This document shows, piece after piece, positions 7,002-17,825 of a DNA stretch of 64,000 nucleotides. The stretch lies in the NCBI RefSeq assembly GCF_018361265.1, contig NZ_JAFLNH010000003.1, positions 384,501 to 448,500 on the forward strand, in the 5' to 3' direction. The notes beneath the pieces were generated by a model, which did no database searches, was not told the origin of the DNA, and saw nothing but the letters and a program-made list of their open reading frames with translations. The position numbers and the translations under genes were made by a program. This DNA is from Mycobacterium sp. SM1 (GTDB taxonomy: Bacteria > Actinomycetota > Actinomycetes > Mycobacteriales > Mycobacteriaceae). The number at the start of each line of letters is the position of its first letter. Positions within the stretch are counted from its first letter, which is position 1.

Positions 7002-8465
7002 TTGAAGGTTGTGACTGCCCGCTGGGTCTTGCACCTGGACATGGACGCGTTCTTCGCCTCCGTCGAGCAGCTGACCCGTCCCACGCTGCGGGGGCGCCCG
7101 GTGCTGGTCGGCGGCCTGGGCGGACGGGGTGTGGTGGCCGGGGCGAGTTACGAGGCCCGGGTGTTCGGTGCCCGCTCGGCGATGCCGATGCATCAGGCGC
7201 GCCGGCTGGTGGGCATTCAGGCGGTGGTGTTGCCGCCGCGGGGCGCGGTGTACGCGGTGGCCAGCCGCCGGGTGTTCGACACCGTGCGCAGCGTGGTGCC
7301 CGTCGTCGAGCAGCTGGCGCACGACGAGGCGTTCGCCGAGCCGCCCGGGCTCAGCGGTGCGTCCGCCGAAGACGTCGAGCGGTTCTGCGAAGGCCTACGG
7401 CGACGGGTGTTGGAGCACACCGGCCTGGTCGCCTCGGTGGGCGCAGGCTCGGGTAAGCAGATCGCCAAGATCGCCTCCGGGCTGGCCAAGCCCGACGGTG
7501 TTCGGGTGATCCGGCGCCGCGAGGAGCAGGCTCTGCTCGCCGGTCTGCCGGTGCGGCGGTTGTGGGGCATCGGCCCGGTCGCCGAGGAGAAGCTGCACCG
7601 GCTGGGCATCGAGACCATCGGGCAGCTGGCCGCGTTGAGCGAGGCGGAGGCGGCCAACATCCTGGGCGCCACCGCCGGGCCCGCATTGCACCGGCTGGCC
7701 CGCGGGATCGACGACCGCCCGGTCGTCGAGCGTGGCGAAGCCAAGCAAATCAGCGCCGAGTCCACGTTCGCGGTCGATGTGACCACGTTGGAGCAGCTGC
7801 AGGATGCGGTCGCCCCAATCGCCGAGCACGCGCATCAACGGCTGGTCCGCGACGGGCGGGGCGCACGCACCGTCACGGTGAAACTGCGCAAATCCGATAT
7901 GGGCACGCTCACCCGCTCCGCGACCCTGCCGCACGCCACCACCGACGCCGCCGCGCTGGTGTCGGTGGCTCGCCGGCTGCTGCTGGATCCACGCGAGATC
8001 GGGCCGATTCGCCTTCTCGGCGTGGGCTTTTCGGGTTTAACCGAGGTGCGCCAGGAGCCGCTGTTTTCCGATCTCGAGCCGGCGGCGGCGACGTGGGAAT
8101 CTCACCAGGCGGCTGGCTCGGCACCGCCTCAGATCGCCGGGTGGCGGGTGGGCGATGACGTCGCCCACCCCGATCACGGGCACGGCTGGGTGCAGGGCGC
8201 GGGGCACGGCGTGGTGACGGTGCGGTTCGAAACCCGTGACACCGGCCCGGGGGCGATGCGGACTTTTGCCGCCGACACCCGCGATCTCACCCGCGCCGAT
8301 CCCCTCGACAGCCTGGACTGGCCGGACTATGTCGCCGGGCTGCGGGCCGAGGACGGGCTGCGGGCCGAGGACGGGCTGCGGGCCGAGGACGGGCTGCGGG
8401 CCGAGGACGGGCTGCGGGCCGAGGACGTGTCAACCCCACCGGTTGATGACATCGGCGGCCGGTAG
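7002..8465 (+). CDS. dinX: DNA polymerase IV, Y-family
   Basis: Translesion polymerase of the DinB family, ortholog of mycobacterial DinX/DinB1. The palm begins with [14 protein letters not shown] (metal-binding Asp near residue 14); the second acidic site is in [10 protein letters not shown] (normally S-x-DE). The thumb, with helix-hairpin-helix, and the little finger follow. QEPLFSDL at about 351 fits a beta-clamp binding peptide. A TTG at 7002 is given, but GTG at 7011 is equally possible and would sit better behind AGAGG (6993-6997). The C-terminus carries five in-frame copies of an 18-bp repeat, and the gene overlaps convergent ansA by 36 bp. Confidence 0.95.
   Translation: MKVVTARWVLHLDMDAFFASVEQLTRPTLRGRPVLVGGLGGRGVVAGASYEARVFGARSAMPMHQARRLVGIQAVVLPPRGAVYAVASRRVFDTVRSVVPVVEQLAHDEAFAEPPGLSGASAEDVERFCEGLRRRVLEHTGLVASVGAGSGKQIAKIASGLAKPDGVRVIRRREEQALLAGLPVRRLWGIGPVAEEKLHRLGIETIGQLAALSEAEAANILGATAGPALHRLARGIDDRPVVERGEAKQISAESTFAVDVTTLEQLQDAVAPIAEHAHQRLVRDGRGARTVTVKLRKSDMGTLTRSATLPHATTDAAALVSVARRLLLDPREIGPIRLLGVGFSGLTEVRQEPLFSDLEPAAATWESHQAAGSAPPQIAGWRVGDDVAHPDHGHGWVQGAGHGVVTVRFETRDTGPGAMRTFAADTRDLTRADPLDSLDWPDYVAGLRAEDGLRAEDGLRAEDGLRAEDGLRAEDVSTPPVDDIGGR
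8337..8426 (+). repeat. Five perfect 18-bp tandem repeats in the dinX tail (VNTR candidate)
   Basis: The unit GGGCTGCGGGCCGAGGAC is repeated five times without a mismatch. Since 18 is a multiple of three, each copy adds the hexapeptide GLRAED in frame. The units follow the DWPDYVAG segment and precede the last twelve residues. Perfect identity suggests recent expansion and copy-number variation between strains. Confidence 0.97.
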
Positions 8466-9350
8466 CGCCGCCGCCAGCGCGGCCATCAGCAGCACCCGGG
8501 CCTGCGGCGGGGCCAGCCGTGGCACCATCAGCGCGCCCGCGGCGGCCAGTTCGCGGCCCGGACCGTAGCCCGCGCTGACCCGCGCGCCCGCGACCCGGGT
8601 GGACACCGCGATCACGACCCCGGCGCGGCAATGCCGGCGCACCCCGTCGATCACCGCGGCCGGCGCGTTGCCCGATCCCAGCGCCTGCAGGACCACACCC
8701 CGCGCTCCGGCCGCCACGCACGCGTCCAGCGCCACCGCGTCGCTTCCCGGGTAGACGGCCACGATGTCCACCCGTGGCGCCGTGGCGGCGGTCAGCTCAC
8801 CCAAATAGGGCCGGGTTTTCGGGCGCGTCAGCGTCACGCCGCCCCCGACCGTGCCCAGCAGGTCACCGGCGAAACCGCGGCGGCCCCCCGTTTTCCGCAG
8901 GCCCAGCGGCTGCCACAGCTGGCCGGCGAAACTGACCAGCACCCCCAGGTCGCGCGCGGACGCGCTGGCGGCCACCGTCAGCGCGTCGCGCAGATTACCG
9001 GGACCGTCGGCGTCGGGTGCGTCGGCGGCGCGCAGCGCACCGGTCAGCACCACCGGCGCGGCGCCGGCATAGGTGAGTTCCAGCCACAGCGCGGTCTCCT
9101 CAAGGGTGTCGGTGCCGTGCGTGATGACCACGCCCGGGGCGCCGTTGCCGGTCGCGGTCTGCACCGCCGCGCGCATGCGGTCCCAATCGGCCGGTGTGAG
9201 CTGGGAGCTGTCGACCGCCATCAGGTCGACGACATCGACGTCTAGGCCCAGCGCCAGCTCCGCTCCGCCGCGAGTGGGCCGCAGCGCCCCGTCGGCGCCG
9301 GCGCTGCTGGCGATCGTGCCGCCGGTGCTGATCATGGTGAGTCGGCTCAT
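8430..9350 (-). CDS. ansA: L-asparaginase
   Basis: Hydrolyses asparagine to aspartate and ammonia, feeding nitrogen assimilation and, in M. tuberculosis, acid resistance. The 306-aa protein has both catalytic threonine motifs of the type I/II family: TGGTIAS near the N-terminus (about residues 10-16) and HGTDTLEET (about 82-90). The start ATG is the conserved [12 protein letters not shown]; the frame is open further upstream but that part reads as a shadow of lspA. No signal peptide is seen, so the enzyme is probably cytoplasmic. The 3' end overlaps dinX tail to tail. Confidence 0.94.
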   Translation of the reverse strand: MSRLTMISTGGTIASSAGADGALRPTRGGAELALGLDVDVVDLMAVDSSQLTPADWDRMRAAVQTATGNGAPGVVITHGTDTLEETALWLELTYAGAAPVVLTGALRAADAPDADGPGNLRDALTVAASASARDLGVLVSFAGQLWQPLGLRKTGGRRGFAGDLLGTVGGGVTLTRPKTRPYLGELTAATAPRVDIVAVYPGSDAVALDACVAAGARGVVLQALGSGNAPAAVIDGVRRHCRAGVVIAVSTRVAGARVSAGYGPGRELAAAGALMVPRLAPPQARVLLMAALAAALPAADVINRWG

Positions 9351-9459
9351 GCCGGCATCATCGCACTCGCTCACCGCCGAGGGCGGGCGTCGCCCAGGCG
9401 ACGATGCGAGCCGAAACGGCCGCAGCGCGGCGGGCCATCGAGGTGTGGATGATGGGGGA

Positions 9460-10020
9460 GTGACTGACCACGGATCGATGGAGCCGGGGACGGTGGCCGG
9501 GGAGGCCGGGGACACCGCAGCGCCCGCGCCGCCGCGGCGGCTGCGCCTGCTGCTCTCGGTAGCGGCGGTGGTGCTGCTACTCGACATCGTCACCAAGGTG
9601 CTGGCGGTCAAGCTGCTGACCCCGGGCCGGCCGGTGTCGATCATCGGCGACACCGTGACCTGGACCCTGGTTCGCAATTCCGGGGCCGCCTTTTCCATGG
9701 CGACCGGCTACACGTGGCTGTTGACGCTGATCGCGATCGGTGTCGTGGCCGGCATTATCTGGATGGGGCGCCGACTGGTGTCGCCGTGGTGGGCGATCGG
9801 CCTGGGGATGATCCTCGGCGGCGCGACCGGCAACCTGGTCGACCGGTTCTTCCGCTCGCCCGGGCCGCTGCGGGGACACGTCGTGGACTTCTTGTCGATC
9901 GGCTGGTGGCCGGTGTTCAACGTGGCCGACCCGTCGGTGGTCGGCGGGGCGATCCTGCTGGTCGTGCTGTCCATCTTGGGCTTCGACTTCGACGCCGTCG
10001 GGCGGCGCAAGAGCGGGTGA
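9460..10020 (+). CDS. lspA: Lipoprotein signal peptidase (signal peptidase II)
   Basis: Cleaves signal peptides from diacylglyceryl-modified prolipoproteins in the inner membrane, the step after Lgt (also in this window, at 54569). The 186-aa protein has four predicted membrane helices and the two catalytic aspartates in GNLVDRFF and FNVADPSV. The GTG start is chosen because GATGGGGGA sits just before it. An N-terminal Pro/Ala-rich cytoplasmic stretch of about 25 residues is usual in mycobacterial LspA. The stop overlaps the start of the pseudouridine synthase gene (GTGA), as in M. tuberculosis. Confidence 0.96.
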   Translation: MTDHGSMEPGTVAGEAGDTAAPAPPRRLRLLLSVAAVVLLLDIVTKVLAVKLLTPGRPVSIIGDTVTWTLVRNSGAAFSMATGYTWLLTLIAIGVVAGIIWMGRRLVSPWWAIGLGMILGGATGNLVDRFFRSPGPLRGHVVDFLSIGWWPVFNVADPSVVGGAILLVVLSILGFDFDAVGRRKSG

Positions 10021-10994
10021 TCAGCGGTGAGGATGCCGAGCGGCCCGGCCAGGAGGAGCCGGGGTTGACGACCGAGCGCTCACTGCCCGTCCCGGAAGGC
10101 CTGGCGGGCATGCGGGTTGACGCCGGGCTGGCCCGGCTGCTCGGTGTGTCGCGCAGCGCCGCGGCGGCGATCGCCGAAGCCGGCGGTGTCGAATTAGACG
10201 GCGCGCCGGCGGGCAAGTCCGATCGGCTGAAAGCGGGAGCCTGGCTGCGCGTGCAGTTGCCCAGGGCGCCGGTGCCGCCGGAGAATACCCCGGTCGACGT
10301 CGAGGGCATGACGGTCCTGTATGCCGACGAGGACATCGTCGCCGTCGACAAACCCCCGGGGGTGGCGGCGCACGCATCCGTCGGCTGGAGTGGGCCGACG
10401 GTGCTCGGCGGACTGGCGGCCGCCGGTTACCGGATCACCACCTCGGGGGTGCACGAGCGCCAGGGCATCGTGCATCGCCTGGACGTCGGCACCTCGGGGG
10501 TGATGGTGGTGGCGCTCTCCGACCGGGCATACACCGCGCTCAAGCGGGCGTTCAAACGCCGCGCCGTCGACAAGCGCTACCACGCGCTGGTGCAGGGCCA
10601 CCCCGACCCGTCCAGCGGTACGATCGACGCGCCGATCGGCCGGCACCGCAGCCACGACTGGAAATTCGCGGTCACCAAAAGCGGCCGGCGCAGCCTCACC
10701 CATTACGACACCCTGGAAGCGTTCGTCGCCGCCAGCCTGCTCGAGGTTCACCTAGAGACCGGCCGCACCCACCAGATCCGGGTGCATTTCGCCGCGCTGC
10801 ACCACCCCTGCTGCGGCGACCTGACCTACGGTGCTGATCCGAAGCTCGCGGAAAAGCTTGGTCTGCAACGTCAATGGCTGCATGCGCGGTCGCTGGCGTT
10901 CATTCATCCGGGTGACGGGCGCCAGATGGAGATCGTTAGCCCGTATCCGGCCGACCTGCAGCACGCCCTCGAGGTGCTGCGCGCCGAGAGCTGA
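10017..10994 (+). CDS. RluA/RluD-family 23S rRNA pseudouridine synthase
   Basis: Converts uridines to pseudouridine, most likely in 23S rRNA. The 325-aa protein has an N-terminal S4 RNA-binding domain (about residues 28-90) and the catalytic motif [12 protein letters not shown] with its essential Asp. [11 protein letters not shown] is a second family motif, and the C-terminus is well conserved. The GTG overlaps the lspA stop by 4 bp; TTG codons a little further in are alternatives. This is the usual lspA-rluD pairing of actinobacteria. Which uridines are targeted cannot be read from sequence. Confidence 0.93.
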   Translation: MISGEDAERPGQEEPGLTTERSLPVPEGLAGMRVDAGLARLLGVSRSAAAAIAEAGGVELDGAPAGKSDRLKAGAWLRVQLPRAPVPPENTPVDVEGMTVLYADEDIVAVDKPPGVAAHASVGWSGPTVLGGLAAAGYRITTSGVHERQGIVHRLDVGTSGVMVVALSDRAYTALKRAFKRRAVDKRYHALVQGHPDPSSGTIDAPIGRHRSHDWKFAVTKSGRRSLTHYDTLEAFVAASLLEVHLETGRTHQIRVHFAALHHPCCGDLTYGADPKLAEKLGLQRQWLHARSLAFIHPGDGRQMEIVSPYPADLQHALEVLRAES

Positions 10995-10999
10995 GACCC

Positions 11000-11761
11000 T
11001 CAGCCGTCCGGCTTGCGGGCGTCGACGAGGACACGGGTGGCATGGGCGACGAACGGCCCGGCGGCCACGATGCGCTCGTGGAGCTCCCGCAGCCGGTCGC
11101 GGTAGCGGTCCACGGTGAAGTCCGGGACGGTCCAGATCACCTTGCGCAGAAAGTAGACAACGGCGCCGATGTCGAAGAACTCGGCGCGCAGCCGCTCCAT
11201 CCGGAGATCCACGATCCGCAGGCCCGCGGCGTGCGCCCGGGCCCGCTGGGTGTCCGGATGCAATTCCGCCCCTCGGTGTGGCTGGGGGCCGATGAAGTAC
11301 TCGGCCAACTCGGACATCGTCGCGGGCCCGATGTGCTGGGCGAAATAGCTGCCGCCCGGCCGCAGCACCCGGGCGATCTCGGCCCACCACACGGCGGTCG
11401 GGTGTCGGCTGGTGACCAGGTCGAACGCCTCGCTGGCGAACGGCAGCGGGGGCTCATCCCGGGTGACGACCACCACGGCGCCGCGCGGGTGCAACCGGCG
11501 GGTGGCCAGCGCGGCGTTGGGCGGGTATGACTCGGTGGCCGCCATGGTGGGCGGGAATTTCTCCGCGCCGGCCAGCACTTCGCCGCCGCCGGTCTGGATG
11601 TCCAGGGCCGCCGACACGCCCGCCAGCCGCCGGCTCATCAGCCGTTGGTAGCCCCAGGTCGGGCGTTGTTCGGTGGCCCGGCCGTTGAGCCAGGAGAAAT
11701 CCCAGCCCTCGACGGGCGCCGCGGCGGCCTCCGCCACCAGATCGTCGAACGTTCGCGGCAT
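11000..11761 (-). CDS. Class I SAM-dependent methyltransferase
   Basis: A 253-aa Rossmann-fold protein with a motif I-like stretch ALDIQTGGGEVL (about residues 52-63), an acidic motif II region, and DLVTSRHPTAVWWAEIARVLRPGGSY-type motifs for strands 4-5, here split as DLVTSRHPTAVWW and IARVLRPGGSYF. The substrate is unknown; relatives methylate small molecules. It is convergent with the pseudouridine synthase gene (5 bp apart) and followed upstream by glbN. In M. tuberculosis the corresponding interval holds the lysozyme-inhibitor lipoprotein gene lprI, so this gene marks a local rearrangement. Confidence 0.85.
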   Translation of the reverse strand: MPRTFDDLVAEAAAAPVEGWDFSWLNGRATEQRPTWGYQRLMSRRLAGVSAALDIQTGGGEVLAGAEKFPPTMAATESYPPNAALATRRLHPRGAVVVVTRDEPPLPFASEAFDLVTSRHPTAVWWAEIARVLRPGGSYFAQHIGPATMSELAEYFIGPQPHRGAELHPDTQRARAHAAGLRIVDLRMERLRAEFFDIGAVVYFLRKVIWTVPDFTVDRYRDRLRELHERIVAAGPFVAHATRVLVDARKPDG

Positions 11762-11842
11762 CCCCGCATTGTGGCATTGAGCCGCCGACGCGGACCGGGC
11801 GCCGCGTCGCTAATGACCCGCCGATCACCGGCGCCCGGCGGG

Positions 11843-12238
11843 TCAGGCGTGCGCCGGCGCGTGGTCCGACGCGATCTCGCCGGCCAGCGGCGCGACGAGC
11901 GCGAGTATTTCGTCGACGGTCTCGGCGGGAACGCCGGCTGCCGACAGCGCGTCTCCTAAGTACCCCGCGACCAGGTTGAAGTGGCGCATGGTGATCCCAC
12001 GGCCCTGGTGCGCCCGCTTCATCGACACGCCGGTGTACGGTTCCGGCCCGCCAAAAGCGGCCGCCAGGAACTCGGCTTGGCGTCCCTTGAGGCGGTTGAG
12101 GTTCGTCCCGGAGAAAAAGCCGGCCAGCCGATCGTCGGCAAGCACCCGCTCGTAGAAGTCCGCTACCACGCGTTCGATCGCCTCGTAGCCGCCGATTCGC
12201 TCGTAGATGGGCATTGTGTGATCCATGGTGTGATCCAT
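11843..12238 (-). CDS. glbN: Group I truncated hemoglobin (trHbN)
   Basis: Binds O2 and NO; the M. tuberculosis ortholog oxidises NO to nitrate. The 131-aa protein has the Tyr at B10 (Tyr29 in ADFYERVL), the proximal His77 in MKRAHQGRG, and the FFSGTN and GGPEPYTG segments typical of group I. Three ATG starts occur in a row because of a 12-bp duplication ([17 protein letters not shown]); the third, at 12214, gives the most standard N-terminus. The basic pre-A extension of M. tuberculosis trHbN is not evident. lprI, cotranscribed with glbN in M. tuberculosis, is absent beside it. Confidence 0.93.
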   Translation of the reverse strand: MDHTMDHTMPIYERIGGYEAIERVVADFYERVLADDRLAGFFSGTNLNRLKGRQAEFLAAAFGGPEPYTGVSMKRAHQGRGITMRHFNLVAGYLGDALSAAGVPAETVDEILALVAPLAGEIASDHAPAHA

Positions 12239-12495
12239 GCCGTCAAGGCCACCATTGCGCCGTTGCGCGTCGATTAGGCGAGCGTCACGGCGGGATTGCC
12301 GGGCGGCCGAAGCAGTAAAAAACCGATTGCCGGTGGCTCACCGCGGCGTGCGCCCGCCGCTGACCCGCCCGGGTGCGGCGGCGCTATCGCCGGGTCGGCA
12401 CACCGCGCGCGATACCGCGAGCCCGCACCGCTGCGCCAACACACGCACCCCGACACGCCGACGGCGTCGGCCGGTGGCCCTAGACTGGCCTCCTG

Positions 12496-15400
12496 ATGAG
12501 CGGCTCTTCTTCGCGGTCCTTCGTGCACCTGCATAACCACACCGAGTACTCGATGCTGGACGGTGCGGCGAAGATCACCCCGATGCTCGCCGAGGCGCAA
12601 CGGCTTGACATGTCCGCCATCGGGATGACCGATCACGGAAACATGTTCGGCGCCAGCGAATTCTACAACGCCACCACCGCGGCCGGGATCAAGCCGATCA
12701 TCGGGATCGAGGCCTACGTCGCCCCGGGTTCGCGTTTCGACACCCGGCGAATCCTCTGGGGTGATCCCGGCCAGAAGGCCGACGACGTTTCCGGGGGCGG
12801 CTCCTACACCCATCTGACGATGATCGCGGAGAACGTCACCGGGCTGCGCAACCTGTTCAAGCTGTCCTCGCTGGCGTCCTTCGAGGGCCAGCTGGGCAAG
12901 TGGCCGCGGATGGACGCGGAGCTGATCGCCGAACACGCGACCGGCCTCATCGCCACCACCGGCTGCCCCTCGGGTGAGGTGCAGACCCGGCTGCGGCTGG
13001 GCCAATACCGCGAGGCGCTGGAGTCGGCCGCCAAATGGCGGGAGATCTTCGGTGCCGAGAACTACTTTCTCGAGCTGATGGATCACGGGCTGGCCATCGA
13101 ACGGCGGGTCCGCGACGGGCTGTTGCAGATCGGCCGCGCCCTGGGCATCCCGCCGCTGGCCACCAACGACTGCCACTACGTCACCCGGGACGCCGCCCAC
13201 AACCACGAGGCGCTGCTGTGTGTGCAAACCGGCAGGACACTCTCTGACCCCAATCGGTTCCGGTTCGAGGGTGACGGCTACTACCTGAAGTCGGCCGCCG
13301 AGATGCGCCAGATCTGGGACGACGAGGTGCCCGGGGCCTGCGACGCCACGCTGCTGATCACCGAGCGGGTGGGCTGCTACGCCGACGCGTGGACCCCGCG
13401 TGACCGGATGCCGGTGTTCCCGGTGCCCGAGGGCCACGACCAGGCGTCGTGGCTGCGTCACGAAGTGGACGCGGGCCTGCGCCGGCGGTTCCCGGGGGGG
13501 CTGCCCGACGGGTACGCCCAGCGTGCCGCCTATGAGATCGAGGTCATCTGCGCCAAGGGCTTTCCCTCCTACTTTTTGATCGTCGCCGACTTGGTCCGCT
13601 ACGCGCGGTCGGTGGGCATCCGGGTCGGGCCCGGCCGCGGCTCGGCCGCCGGCTCGCTGGTCGCCTACGCCCTGGGCATCACCGATATCGACCCGATCCC
13701 GCACGGCCTGCTCTTCGAGCGGTTCCTCAACCCGGAACGCACGTCGATGCCCGACATCGACATCGACTTCGACGACCGCCGCCGCGGCGAGATGGTGCGC
13801 TACGCCGCCGAGCGGTGGGGTCATGACCGGGTCGCTCAGGTCATCACGTTCGGCACCATCAAAACCAAAGCGGCGCTGAAGGACGCCGCGCGAATCCACT
13901 ACGGGCAGCCCGGTTTTGCGATTGCCGATCGGATCACCAAGGCACTGCCGCCGGCGATCATGGCCAAAGACATTCCGCTGGCGGGCATCACCGACCCCAG
14001 CCACGAGCGCTACAAGGAAGCCGCCGAGGTCCGCGCCCTCATCGACAGCGACCCCGACGTGCGCACCATCTACCAGACCGCCCTGGGCCTGGAGGGCCTG
14101 ATCCGCAACGCCGGGGTGCACGCGTGCGCGGTGATCATGAGCAGCGAGCCGCTGACGGACGTCATTCCGCTGTGGAAACGCCCCCAGGACGGCGCGATCA
14201 TCACCGGTTGGGATTACCCGTCGTGCGAGGCCGTCGGCCTGCTAAAGATGGACTTCCTCGGGCTGCGCAATCTGACCATCATCGGCGACGCGATCGAAAA
14301 CATCAAGGCCAACAGGGGAATCGACGTCGACCTGGAGTCGCTGCCGCTCGACGACCCGGCCACCTACGAGTTGCTCGGCCGCGGGGACACCCTGGGGGTG
14401 TTCCAGCTCGACGGCGGGCCGATGCGGGATCTGCTGCGCCGCATGCGGCCCACCGGCTTTGAAGACGTCGTCGCGGTGATCGCGCTGTATCGGCCCGGGC
14501 CCATGGGCCAAAACGCGCACAACGACTACGCCGACCGCAAGAACGGCCGCCAGGCCATCACGCCGATCCATCCCGAGCTGGCCGAGCCGCTGGCAGACAT
14601 CCTCGCCGAGACCTACGGTTTGATCGTCTACCAGGAGCAGATCATGCGCATCGCGCAGAAGGTGGCCGGATACTCCCTGGCCCAGGCCGACATTCTGCGC
14701 AAGGCCATGGGCAAAAAGAAGGCGGACGTGCTGGCCGCCGAATACGAGACCTTCGCGGCGGGGATGCGCGCCAACGGCTTTTCGGCCGGCGCGATCAAGG
14801 CGCTGTGGGACACCATCCTGCCGTTCGCCGACTACGCGTTTAACAAGTCGCACGCCGCCGGCTATGCCATGGTCTCGTACTGGACCGCCTACCTGAAGGC
14901 CAACTATCCGGCCGAATACATGGCGGGGCTACTGACCTCGGTCGGCGACGACAAGGACAAGGCCGCGGTGTACCTGGCCGACTGCCGCAAGCTCGGTATC
15001 ACCGTGCTGCCGCCCGACGTCAACGAGTCGGGTCTGCACTTCGCCTCCGTGGGCACCGACATCCGCTACGGGTTGGGCGCGGTGCGCAACGTGGGCGCCA
15101 ATGTCGTTGCCTCGCTGATCAAGACCCGCACCGAGAAGGGCAAGTTCACCGACTTCTCCGACTACCTGAACAAGGTGGACATCGCCGCCTGCAACAAGAA
15201 GGTCACCGAGTCGTTGATCAAGGCGGGCGCGTTCGACACCCTGGGGCACCCGCGCAAGGGGCTGTTTTTGGTGCACAGCGACGCGGTGGACTCGGTGCTA
15301 GGCACCAAAAAAGCCGAGGCGATGGGCCAGTTCGACCTTTTCGGGTGCTCGGATACCGCCGTGGACGCGGTGTTTTCCATCAAGGTGCCCGACGAGGAGT

Positions 15401-16038
15401 GGGACGACAAGCACAAGCTGGCGCTGGAGCGCGAGATGCTGGGCCTGTATGTGTCCGGGCATCCGCTCAACGGGGTCGCGCACTTGCTGGCCGCCCAGGT
15501 CGACACCGCGATCCCGGCGATCCTCGACGGCGACATCCCCAACGACGCGCCGGTGAAGGTGGGCGGCATCCTGGCGTCGGTGAGCCGGCGCGTGAACAAG
15601 AACGGAATGTCTTGGGCATCAGCGCAATTGGAAGACCTCACCGGGGGCATCGAGGTGATGTTCTTCCCGCAGACCTACTCCACGTACGGCGCCGACATCG
15701 TCGACGACGCGGTCGTGCTCATCAACGCCCGGGTGGCGGTCCGCGACGATCGGACCGTGCTGATCGCCAACGATCTTGTGGTGCCTGACTTTTCCAACAT
15801 CAAGGCGGAGCGCCCGCTTGCTGTCAGCCTGCCCACCCGCCAATGCACTGCCGACACGGTAAGCGCGCTCAAACAGGTGCTGGCCCGCCACCCCGGAACG
15901 TCACGGGTGCATTTGCGGCTGGTCAGCGAGGACCGGGTCACCACGCTGGAGCTGGATCCCTCGTTGCGGGTGACGCCGTCGCCGGCGTTGATGGGCGACC
16001 TCAAGGCGCTGCTGGGCCCGGGCTGTCTGGGGGGTTAG
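12496..16038 (+). CDS. dnaE1: DNA polymerase III alpha subunit
   Basis: Main replicative polymerase. The 1180-aa protein begins with a PHP domain that keeps its metal ligands (HLHNH, His11/His13/His15, and [10 protein letters not shown]); in mycobacteria this domain is the proofreading exonuclease. The polymerase active site PDIDIDFD (419-426) holds the catalytic aspartates. The C-terminal part contains the clamp-binding and OB regions ([16 protein letters not shown]). The start ATG lies a few bases after CTCCTG, with no strong Shine-Dalgarno. The 257 nt before it, shared with divergent glbN, show no gene. The 3' end overlaps the convergent amidohydrolase gene by 38 bp. Confidence 0.97.
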   Translation: MSGSSSRSFVHLHNHTEYSMLDGAAKITPMLAEAQRLDMSAIGMTDHGNMFGASEFYNATTAAGIKPIIGIEAYVAPGSRFDTRRILWGDPGQKADDVSGGGSYTHLTMIAENVTGLRNLFKLSSLASFEGQLGKWPRMDAELIAEHATGLIATTGCPSGEVQTRLRLGQYREALESAAKWREIFGAENYFLELMDHGLAIERRVRDGLLQIGRALGIPPLATNDCHYVTRDAAHNHEALLCVQTGRTLSDPNRFRFEGDGYYLKSAAEMRQIWDDEVPGACDATLLITERVGCYADAWTPRDRMPVFPVPEGHDQASWLRHEVDAGLRRRFPGGLPDGYAQRAAYEIEVICAKGFPSYFLIVADLVRYARSVGIRVGPGRGSAAGSLVAYALGITDIDPIPHGLLFERFLNPERTSMPDIDIDFDDRRRGEMVRYAAERWGHDRVAQVITFGTIKTKAALKDAARIHYGQPGFAIADRITKALPPAIMAKDIPLAGITDPSHERYKEAAEVRALIDSDPDVRTIYQTALGLEGLIRNAGVHACAVIMSSEPLTDVIPLWKRPQDGAIITGWDYPSCEAVGLLKMDFLGLRNLTIIGDAIENIKANRGIDVDLESLPLDDPATYELLGRGDTLGVFQLDGGPMRDLLRRMRPTGFEDVVAVIALYRPGPMGQNAHNDYADRKNGRQAITPIHPELAEPLADILAETYGLIVYQEQIMRIAQKVAGYSLAQADILRKAMGKKKADVLAAEYETFAAGMRANGFSAGAIKALWDTILPFADYAFNKSHAAGYAMVSYWTAYLKANYPAEYMAGLLTSVGDDKDKAAVYLADCRKLGITVLPPDVNESGLHFASVGTDIRYGLGAVRNVGANVVASLIKTRTEKGKFTDFSDYLNKVDIAACNKKVTESLIKAGAFDTLGHPRKGLFLVHSDAVDSVLGTKKAEAMGQFDLFGCSDTAVDAVFSIKVPDEEWDDKHKLALEREMLGLYVSGHPLNGVAHLLAAQVDTAIPAILDGDIPNDAPVKVGGILASVSRRVNKNGMSWASAQLEDLTGGIEVMFFPQTYSTYGADIVDDAVVLINARVAVRDDRTVLIANDLVVPDFSNIKAERPLAVSLPTRQCTADTVSALKQVLARHPGTSRVHLRLVSEDRVTTLELDPSLRVTPSPALMGDLKALLGPGCLGG

Positions 16039-17272
16039 CCACCGGGCGCTGGTAGATCACGCCGCCCTTCATGACGAAATCGACCCTGCCGGTGGCCTCG
16101 ATGTCGCTGAGCGGATCTCCGGGCATGGCGATCAGATCGGCGATCTTGCCCTCGGCGATCACGCCGAGATCATCGAGGCGCAGCAACTCGGCCGCCGTGC
16201 TGGTGGCAGCTTGCAGGGCCCGCAGCGGGGTGATGCCGGCGGACACCATCATCGGGAACTCCCGCCAGTTCTCCTGGTGCGGGAACATGCCGGCGTCGGT
16301 GCCGAACGCGATCCGCACATCGCTGGCGGCGAGCCGTTCGGCGGCCTCCAGCAACGCGCCCCGGTATTTGCGGGCTTTGCGGCGGGCGTACTCGGGCGCG
16401 ATCGCCCACATCGGGTCGTCGTCGCCACGGCGCGCCCCCGACAGGATCGCGTACTGCGTCGGGACCAGGAACACCCCGGCGTCACGGATCATCCGCAGCG
16501 CCTCCGCCGAGGCGAGGTTGCCGTGTTCGATGCTGCGCACCCCGGCGCGCACCGCGCGCCGGATGCCCTCGTCGCCGTAGCTGTGCGCGGCGGCCGGCAC
16601 CTCGAGGTCGGCCGCCGTCGCCACCAGGGCGCGCATCTCTTCCTGGCTGTAGGTGGCCTGGGCGGGATCATCCGACGGGGAGGCAAACCCGCCGGTGGCG
16701 GCGAACTTGATCCAGTCCGCCCCGGCCCGGATCTCTTGGCGGACCCGGGTGCGGATCTCGTCGCAGCCGTCGGCGGCCGCGAGCTCCAATGCCCGCGAGG
16801 GCCCCTGGTACTGCCCGGCGAGCATCGCGCTGAAATCGCCGTGGCCGCCGCGCGCGGACAGCAGATGCGGTGCCACCAGTAGCCGCGGCCCGTCGACAAC
16901 GCCGGCGGCCACCGCGTCACGCAGGTCGATCGTCGGGTAGTCGACGTCGGCGCACCCCAGGTCGCGCACGGTGGTGAAGCCGCTCATCAGCAGGGCCCGC
17001 AGCACGGGCAGCGCCTTCAGCGTCCGCGCGACGCTGGAGTCACCGGCCAGGGCCGGGCCGAGCGGGGGCGCCAGGGTGACATGAACGTGGCAGTCGATGA
17101 ATCCCGGGGTCAGGGTGTGCCCGGACAGGTCGACGCGCTGCGCGTCGGCGGGCGCCTCGATCGCCTCGCCCACCCGCTGGATGCGGCCGTCGGCGACGAG
17201 CACCTGCCGCGGCTCGGGCGCGCCGGAGATCCCGTCCCAGACGTTCGCGCCGGTGATCAAGGTCGCTGGCAT
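16001..17272 (-). CDS. Amidohydrolase-superfamily metal-dependent hydrolase
   Basis: A 423-aa enzyme of the imidazolonepropionase/prolidase-like branch. Metal ligands are visible as HVHV after GFIDC, the probable carbamylated Lys in [11 protein letters not shown], His in [11 protein letters not shown], His in SIEHGNL, and the catalytic Asp in [10 protein letters not shown]. The C-terminal strand contains [15 protein letters not shown], the usual urease-like beta-sandwich return. The start [14 protein letters not shown] is preferred over an upstream in-frame codon because the family begins at this strand. The natural substrate is unknown. It is a single gene with no obvious operon partner. Confidence 0.9.
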   Translation of the reverse strand: MPATLITGANVWDGISGAPEPRQVLVADGRIQRVGEAIEAPADAQRVDLSGHTLTPGFIDCHVHVTLAPPLGPALAGDSSVARTLKALPVLRALLMSGFTTVRDLGCADVDYPTIDLRDAVAAGVVDGPRLLVAPHLLSARGGHGDFSAMLAGQYQGPSRALELAAADGCDEIRTRVRQEIRAGADWIKFAATGGFASPSDDPAQATYSQEEMRALVATAADLEVPAAAHSYGDEGIRRAVRAGVRSIEHGNLASAEALRMIRDAGVFLVPTQYAILSGARRGDDDPMWAIAPEYARRKARKYRGALLEAAERLAASDVRIAFGTDAGMFPHQENWREFPMMVSAGITPLRALQAATSTAAELLRLDDLGVIAEGKIADLIAMPGDPLSDIEATGRVDFVMKGGVIYQRPVANPPDSPGPAAP

Positions 17273-17350
17273 TCTCGCCACTGTAGCGCCGCGCGGGCGC
17301 CAAGAGCGCGCATCACCCGGGTGGCGTGACACGATAGCGCGGCCCTTACA

Positions 17351-17797
17351 GTGGGAGGCATGCCGCTAACAGGTGAATACGCACCCAGTCCGCTGGACTG
17401 GTCCCGCGAGCAGGCCGAGAAGTACATGGCGTCCGGCGGAACCGAGGGCACCGAGATAGAGGGTAAGCCCGTGGTCTTGCTGACCACGGTCGGCGCCAAG
17501 ACCGGAAAACTCCGTAAAATCCCGCTGATGCGGGTCGAGCATGAGGGGCAGTACGCGATCGTCGCCTCGCTGGCTGGCGCCCCCAAGCACCCGGTGTGGT
17601 ACTACAACGTCAAGAAGAACCCGCGAGTGGAGCTGCAGGACGGCCCCGTCACCGGCGACTATGAGGCCCGCGAGGTGTTCGGCGAGGAGAAGGCGATCTG
17701 GTGGCAGCGCGCGGTGCAGGTCTGGCCCGACTACGCCACGTATCAGGCCAACACCGAGCGCGAGATTCCGGTGTTCGTGCTCACCCCGGTGCGCTAA
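17351..17797 (+). CDS. Deazaflavin (F420)-dependent nitroreductase-family protein
   Basis: A 148-aa split-barrel protein of the Ddn/DUF385 family, in the position of Rv1558 beside ilvA. Family features are [20 protein letters not shown] (coenzyme-binding strand-loop), [19 protein letters not shown], and the terminal IPVFVLTP. Such proteins use F420H2 to reduce quinones or nitro compounds. The GTG at 17351 is used; an ATG at 17360 would shorten the N-terminus by three residues. The threonine dehydratase gene begins 29 nt downstream, so the two may be cotranscribed. Confidence 0.9.
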   Translation: MGGMPLTGEYAPSPLDWSREQAEKYMASGGTEGTEIEGKPVVLLTTVGAKTGKLRKIPLMRVEHEGQYAIVASLAGAPKHPVWYYNVKKNPRVELQDGPVTGDYEAREVFGEEKAIWWQRAVQVWPDYATYQANTEREIPVFVLTPVR

Positions 17798-17825
17798 AAC
17801 CCCGGTCGGATGGCACGATTATCCG

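Noticed and set aside
8337..8426. CRISPR-like direct repeats
   Set aside because: The units are contiguous 18-mers with no spacers and encode a protein tail.
12274..14121. 615-codon minus-strand frame opposite dnaE1
   Set aside because: Shadow frame of the conserved DnaE1 coding sequence, without family motifs.
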